Shown: positions 60,664 to 64,000 of the stretch, piece by piece
Layout: each line of letters opens with the position of its first letter
How positions within the stretch are numbered: the first letter of the stretch is position 1
DNA from: Chlamydoabsidia padenii
Taxonomy: Eukaryota; Mucoromycota; Mucoromycetes; Mucorales; Cunninghamellaceae
Reading direction: 5' to 3'
Assembly (NCBI GenBank): GCA_025330725.1
Contig: JAIWND010000004.1
Span: 682,001 to 746,000, forward strand
DNA length: 64,000 bases
Notes under the pieces: generated by a model
Seen by the model: the letters and a program-made list of their open reading frames with translations, nothing else
The model's database searches: none
What the model was told of the DNA's origin: nothing
Position numbers and translations under genes: made by a program

Positions 60664-60830
60664 ATTAGTCCCCCCCCTTTTTATATATATATATATATTT
60701 ATATGATACAAATAGACACACAATACATAGTCAATCCTTTGTAACCCGTTTACATTTTACCTCTTTATATTAATACCCACTCTTTTATATTCTATAACTA
60801 TTTTATTCTGTATACAACCTATCTGTTTTG

Positions 60831-60836
60831 AATAAA
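60831..60836 (+). terminator. polyadenylation signal of the seven-helix gene
   Basis: AATAAA 168 bp after the stop. Confidence 0.45.
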
Positions 60837-61190
60837 GTAAACATCTGATTGCATTGTTTATCACCATTACAAGGAAGATCCACCTGTAGTCCGATTTCAA
60901 TACCGCGACACAATGCATATATCATAGTCTTTTTTTTTTTTTATTTAAAAAAAACGAAGTTTTATGTTTATTTAGTAATCAAGTAAATAGGGGGGGGGAT
61001 AATACGACTAATGATAATAATAATAAAGGGGAAGAAACAGGGGATAGGATACTACGACTAGCACCAACTAAATGATGAGAATAGGGTGGGGGGATATAGA
61101 TGTTAAATTGAAACATATGTATAAAACAGGAATAGCAGTATGTAAAAAAGGGGGCGTGTGTGTCTGTATGTAGGGACCTTGTGATCTACT
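60837..61190. other. convergent intergenic region
   Basis: No gene. T/A runs near 60931-60955, an AAT repeat near 61015, and a weak element (60892-60907). Confidence 0.45.
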
Positions 61191-63660
61191 TTATCGCTGT
61201 TTATTATTCCTGTCTTCGTGTTGTCGTTCGTTCATGTCGTCACCTTCTGGATGTTGTTGTTTTTCAATTGATCCACCATTCTGAATCGCCATCATGACCC
61301 GTTTTGCTAATCCGACAATATCACCTTCCATGTCCTCTACCGGTTCGTCTGTGTCGTCATACGGTGATTTTGATTTGCTAGGTTGAGAGGCAATGTTTTG
61401 AATGCATACAACGATATCATTGGATTGGATTATTTTGGATACAAGAGCCGTATCTATCAAATGGAGAGTGATTAGTTTTGGTTTTCATGTTATTTGTAAT
61501 GTTTCCACTTACCTCCACCCTCTAAAAACTGTTCCACTGTCCAAACCCCGATGTGCTGGAAGGCGATATCCTGATTTTCGTTCAAAAAGTGGATCAAAAA
61601 GTCATGTAAACCACCACCAGGTTCACTCCATGCACGGACAAAAGGTGTGTAATCCTTGACTATATATATATATATATAAGAGAGAGAGAATAAGTATCAT
61701 TTTCTTTTATAAAGTCGTACACTACATACCTTTTGAGCTGAGATTCCCAATAGCCGCCGCCGAGTTCCCTTGGACTTCCATATTTTGACTTGAGGTTAAA
61801 GGCACCAAGACTTGCAAGACATTCATACCCAGTAGTCGTTGTTTCAATTCATCACTGAGAGCCAGGACCGCTATCGCCGCTGTCATTTCTGTTTGCACAC
61901 TGGTGGGTACTTGGTGGATTAGGCTCTTGATACGTTCGACTGCACCCGCTTCTATGATAGCCCGTTTGTTGCGTTCCGAGCTGGCGGCCAAGTTTCGTAA
62001 AGTGGAGATAGCGTGGCATTGTATTTCTTCATTTTCGTCATAAGATAAAAGTTCGATCAGTGGGTTGACAAAGCCTTCATCGATGATGGGTGATTCGTTG
62101 GTTGGGTGGATCGAGATGTTTCGTATGCATGCCACAGATGATAAAATGAGTGGTAAAAAGGATGATCGGAGCAGGCGAAGGAGTGGTGGAAGGCCTTTGC
62201 AGCGCACAATTTCTAGTTGGTACTTTTCTATAAAGATAGTTAGTAAAGGAAGAATGAGTAATAGTTGATGATATTTAGTACGTCTTACCATCAGAAGCCA
62301 GATTTCGTAATGCTAGAGCAGCTTGACATTGTACCTTCAAGCTCTTGGTGTCCATAAGTGCAATAAGATATTGGACCAATCGAGAATCCGTTTGGGCGAG
62401 CTTCTTTCGGTTGTTTGCTAAGATAACAAGAAGATTAAATATGTTTATACAATATCCACGAGACCTTTTTTTTCTATTCATGCATATGACTTTACCATCC
62501 ACGGCAATGTTGCTCAGAGCAGTCGTACAGTAATATTGGACATCAGCATCTTGAGAGCTTAACAAACCAATCAGGACAGGTATAGCCCCAGCATTTACCA
62601 ATTGTTGTCTATTTTCCTCTATCAACAAATAATGAAAGAGTCAGTTGGTTTGATGATCCATCACATTATTTGTTGTCTGTGAGAACTTACGTGTATGAGT
62701 CATGTTCAAGAGCGCTCCAGTGGCATTTCTTTGTACCCGTTGATCCTTGGAGCGTGCCAAATCCACCAGTAATCGAAGTGCATCCGACTTTGCAATCTTG
62801 GCCTTGTTTTCATCTAAAATTCAAAAAAAAGAAAGTGTTAATAAATACAAAGTCAGAGTAAATGAGGATCAATACATACCATGTGTAGCAAGATTAGTGA
62901 TACAACCAACAGCGTTGCACTGTACTTCTACATTCGGACTTCCCATTTGACGAATCAATTGTTCCAATCCACCAAGTTTGACAATCAACAATTTGTTTTC
63001 AGCTACAACAAGAATGAGGTTAGTACTCGAAAGTATAAAAGAAAACGAGTTTTACTTACTATTGACCGCCAAATTGCCTAGAGCTGCACTAGCTGCACGT
63101 TGCACTTCAATGTCGTGGGATTGCAATAAAAACAGAATAGGATCTAGAGTTTCTCGACCTACTTGACGCACATCTACAGATAATAAAAAGCACTAATAAG
63201 TGATTATTTCGATCAAAGAGCGTGCATCATGAACACCCATTTTATACATTACCTTTTTCGGTGATTTCAGCAAAGGCCAAGGCAGCAGACCGTTGTAAAT
63301 CCACATTATCAGAGTAAGCCAAAGTAGATAGTGGTCGGAGGGGTTCACCTTCAAAGAAGTTAGTATGACTACGATCTATGTAAAGAAATGAGTGTTAGTA
63401 GCATTCCTAAGTGAGGGAGTATTGGTAGAGAGAGAGAGAGAGAGGAGGGATGGTACTTGCTTTCAAGGTATTGTAAAAGTTCGGCAATAGCTTCGCGTTC
63501 GTTTTCTTGTAATAAGGGTTCATAAAGTCCAGACTTGGTTTGTTCTAAAAATACCACAAAAGATAGTTAGTTAGGTTTCATTCAAATAAAGCGTCCGTTT
63601 CTTCAAGTTAATATACTTACTTCCACAACAATCTTGACAAGCACTGCAAGAGTTTCCCAT
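61191..63660 (-). CDS. VAC8: vacuolar armadillo-repeat protein Vac8
   Basis: Adaptor on the vacuole membrane for inheritance, fusion, nucleus-vacuole junctions and selective autophagy. Start 63660: [13 protein letters not shown] carries Gly2 for myristoylation and Cys at 5, 8, 11 and 12 for palmitoylation. A short helix segment ([15 protein letters not shown]) precedes about eleven ARM repeats, mostly one or two per exon, with phrases such as [82 protein letters not shown]. The C-terminus, more variable, ends [13 protein letters not shown]. No broken residues noted. GTA and GA repeats lie ~160-195 bp upstream. Confidence 0.95.
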
Positions 63661-64000
63661 GGTTGATAATTGATAGGATGAAGAGGTTGTAAAAGGGATT
63701 TGTTGAGTATGGCAAGTATGAGTTGTTTAAAGTAAGATACGACTTGATACGATTGAGGAGATGTGTTTCAAAAAGAATAGTGGGTTCAATATAAAATAAC
63801 AAGGTAACGTCGAGAAGTAGTAGTAGTAGTAGTAGAGAGAGAGAGAGAGAAAGAGAGGTAAAAAGTAAGGTAGGGTTGATATAAGAGAAGGATGTGTAAG
63901 TTGGTCAAATATAATTGTCAGCTGGTTTTGTAAGATAGGCAGTTGATAAAAAGTAGTAAGAAGAGGCAGTAGGATAATAAAAAATGTGTTTTGGTGGAAT
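63661..64000. other. VAC8 upstream region
   Basis: 5' flank with a GTA repeat then GA repeat (63817-63855). No gene; no clear element copy before the window ends. Confidence 0.45.

Noticed and set aside
63817..63855. CRISPR-like or regulatory array upstream of VAC8
   Set aside because: It is a simple GTA then GA microsatellite without spacers.

Overview
The window is nuclear DNA of a filamentous fungus. The best fit is Mucoromycota, probably a Mucorales-type zygomycete; this placement is an inference. The evidence is: AT-rich intergenic DNA with long A/T homopolymers, many short (about 50-110 bp) GT-AG introns with GTAAGT-like donors, an ergosterol enzyme, fungal Zn2Cys6 regulators, a CotH-domain surface protein of the kind expanded in Mucorales, and a BCL7-like protein that ascomycete and basidiomycete yeasts generally lack. 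I see no rRNA, tRNA, CRISPR array or intact transposase.

Layout. 1-8.2 kb: the 3' end of ERG4, a RasGEF gene (sound 3' half, disordered 5' half) and, convergent with it, a DHHC palmitoyltransferase of Erf2 type. 8.5-15.5 kb: three minus-strand genes (RFX transcription factor, a leucine-rich Cdc11/Nud1-like scaffold, a BCL7-like chromatin subunit). 15.6-22.9 kb: gene-poor, with two families of dispersed repeats and at least three relics of broken genes. 22.9-31 kb: an SR splicing factor, an M1 aminopeptidase and a C2H2 zinc-finger regulator. 31-36.7 kb: gene-poor, with one poorly resolved minus-strand gene or relic. 36.7-56.4 kb: dense and mostly intact, holding a Q/N-rich single-pass membrane protein, a CotH protein, a Zn2Cys6 regulator, transaldolase, a peroxisomal acyl-CoA thioesterase with a C-terminal SKL, the endocytic adaptor SLA1, GAL7, and a second Zn2Cys6 regulator directly upstream of GAL7. 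56.4-58.8 kb: repeats. 58.8-64 kb: a seven-helix membrane protein of unknown function and VAC8.

How the genes relate. Most are ordinary housekeeping genes with no operon logic. Three touch Ras or lipid-anchored signalling: the RasGEF activates Ras, Erf2-type DHHC enzymes palmitoylate Ras, and VAC8 is itself a myristoylated and palmitoylated protein. GAL7 with its neighbouring Zn2Cys6 gene is a plausible but untested sugar-regulation pair.

The most unusual signal is not a gene. A short element, roughly TTYRAAYNCCGM in either orientation, occurs about 30 times. It lies 50-230 bp upstream of most intact start codons, sometimes as near-perfect inverted pairs, and it is also embedded in the dispersed repeats. 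I do not recognise it as a named fungal promoter element. Exon boundaries were worked out by hand from reading frame and GT-AG (or GC-AG) signals; coordinates for spliced genes give the outer start and stop, introns included.
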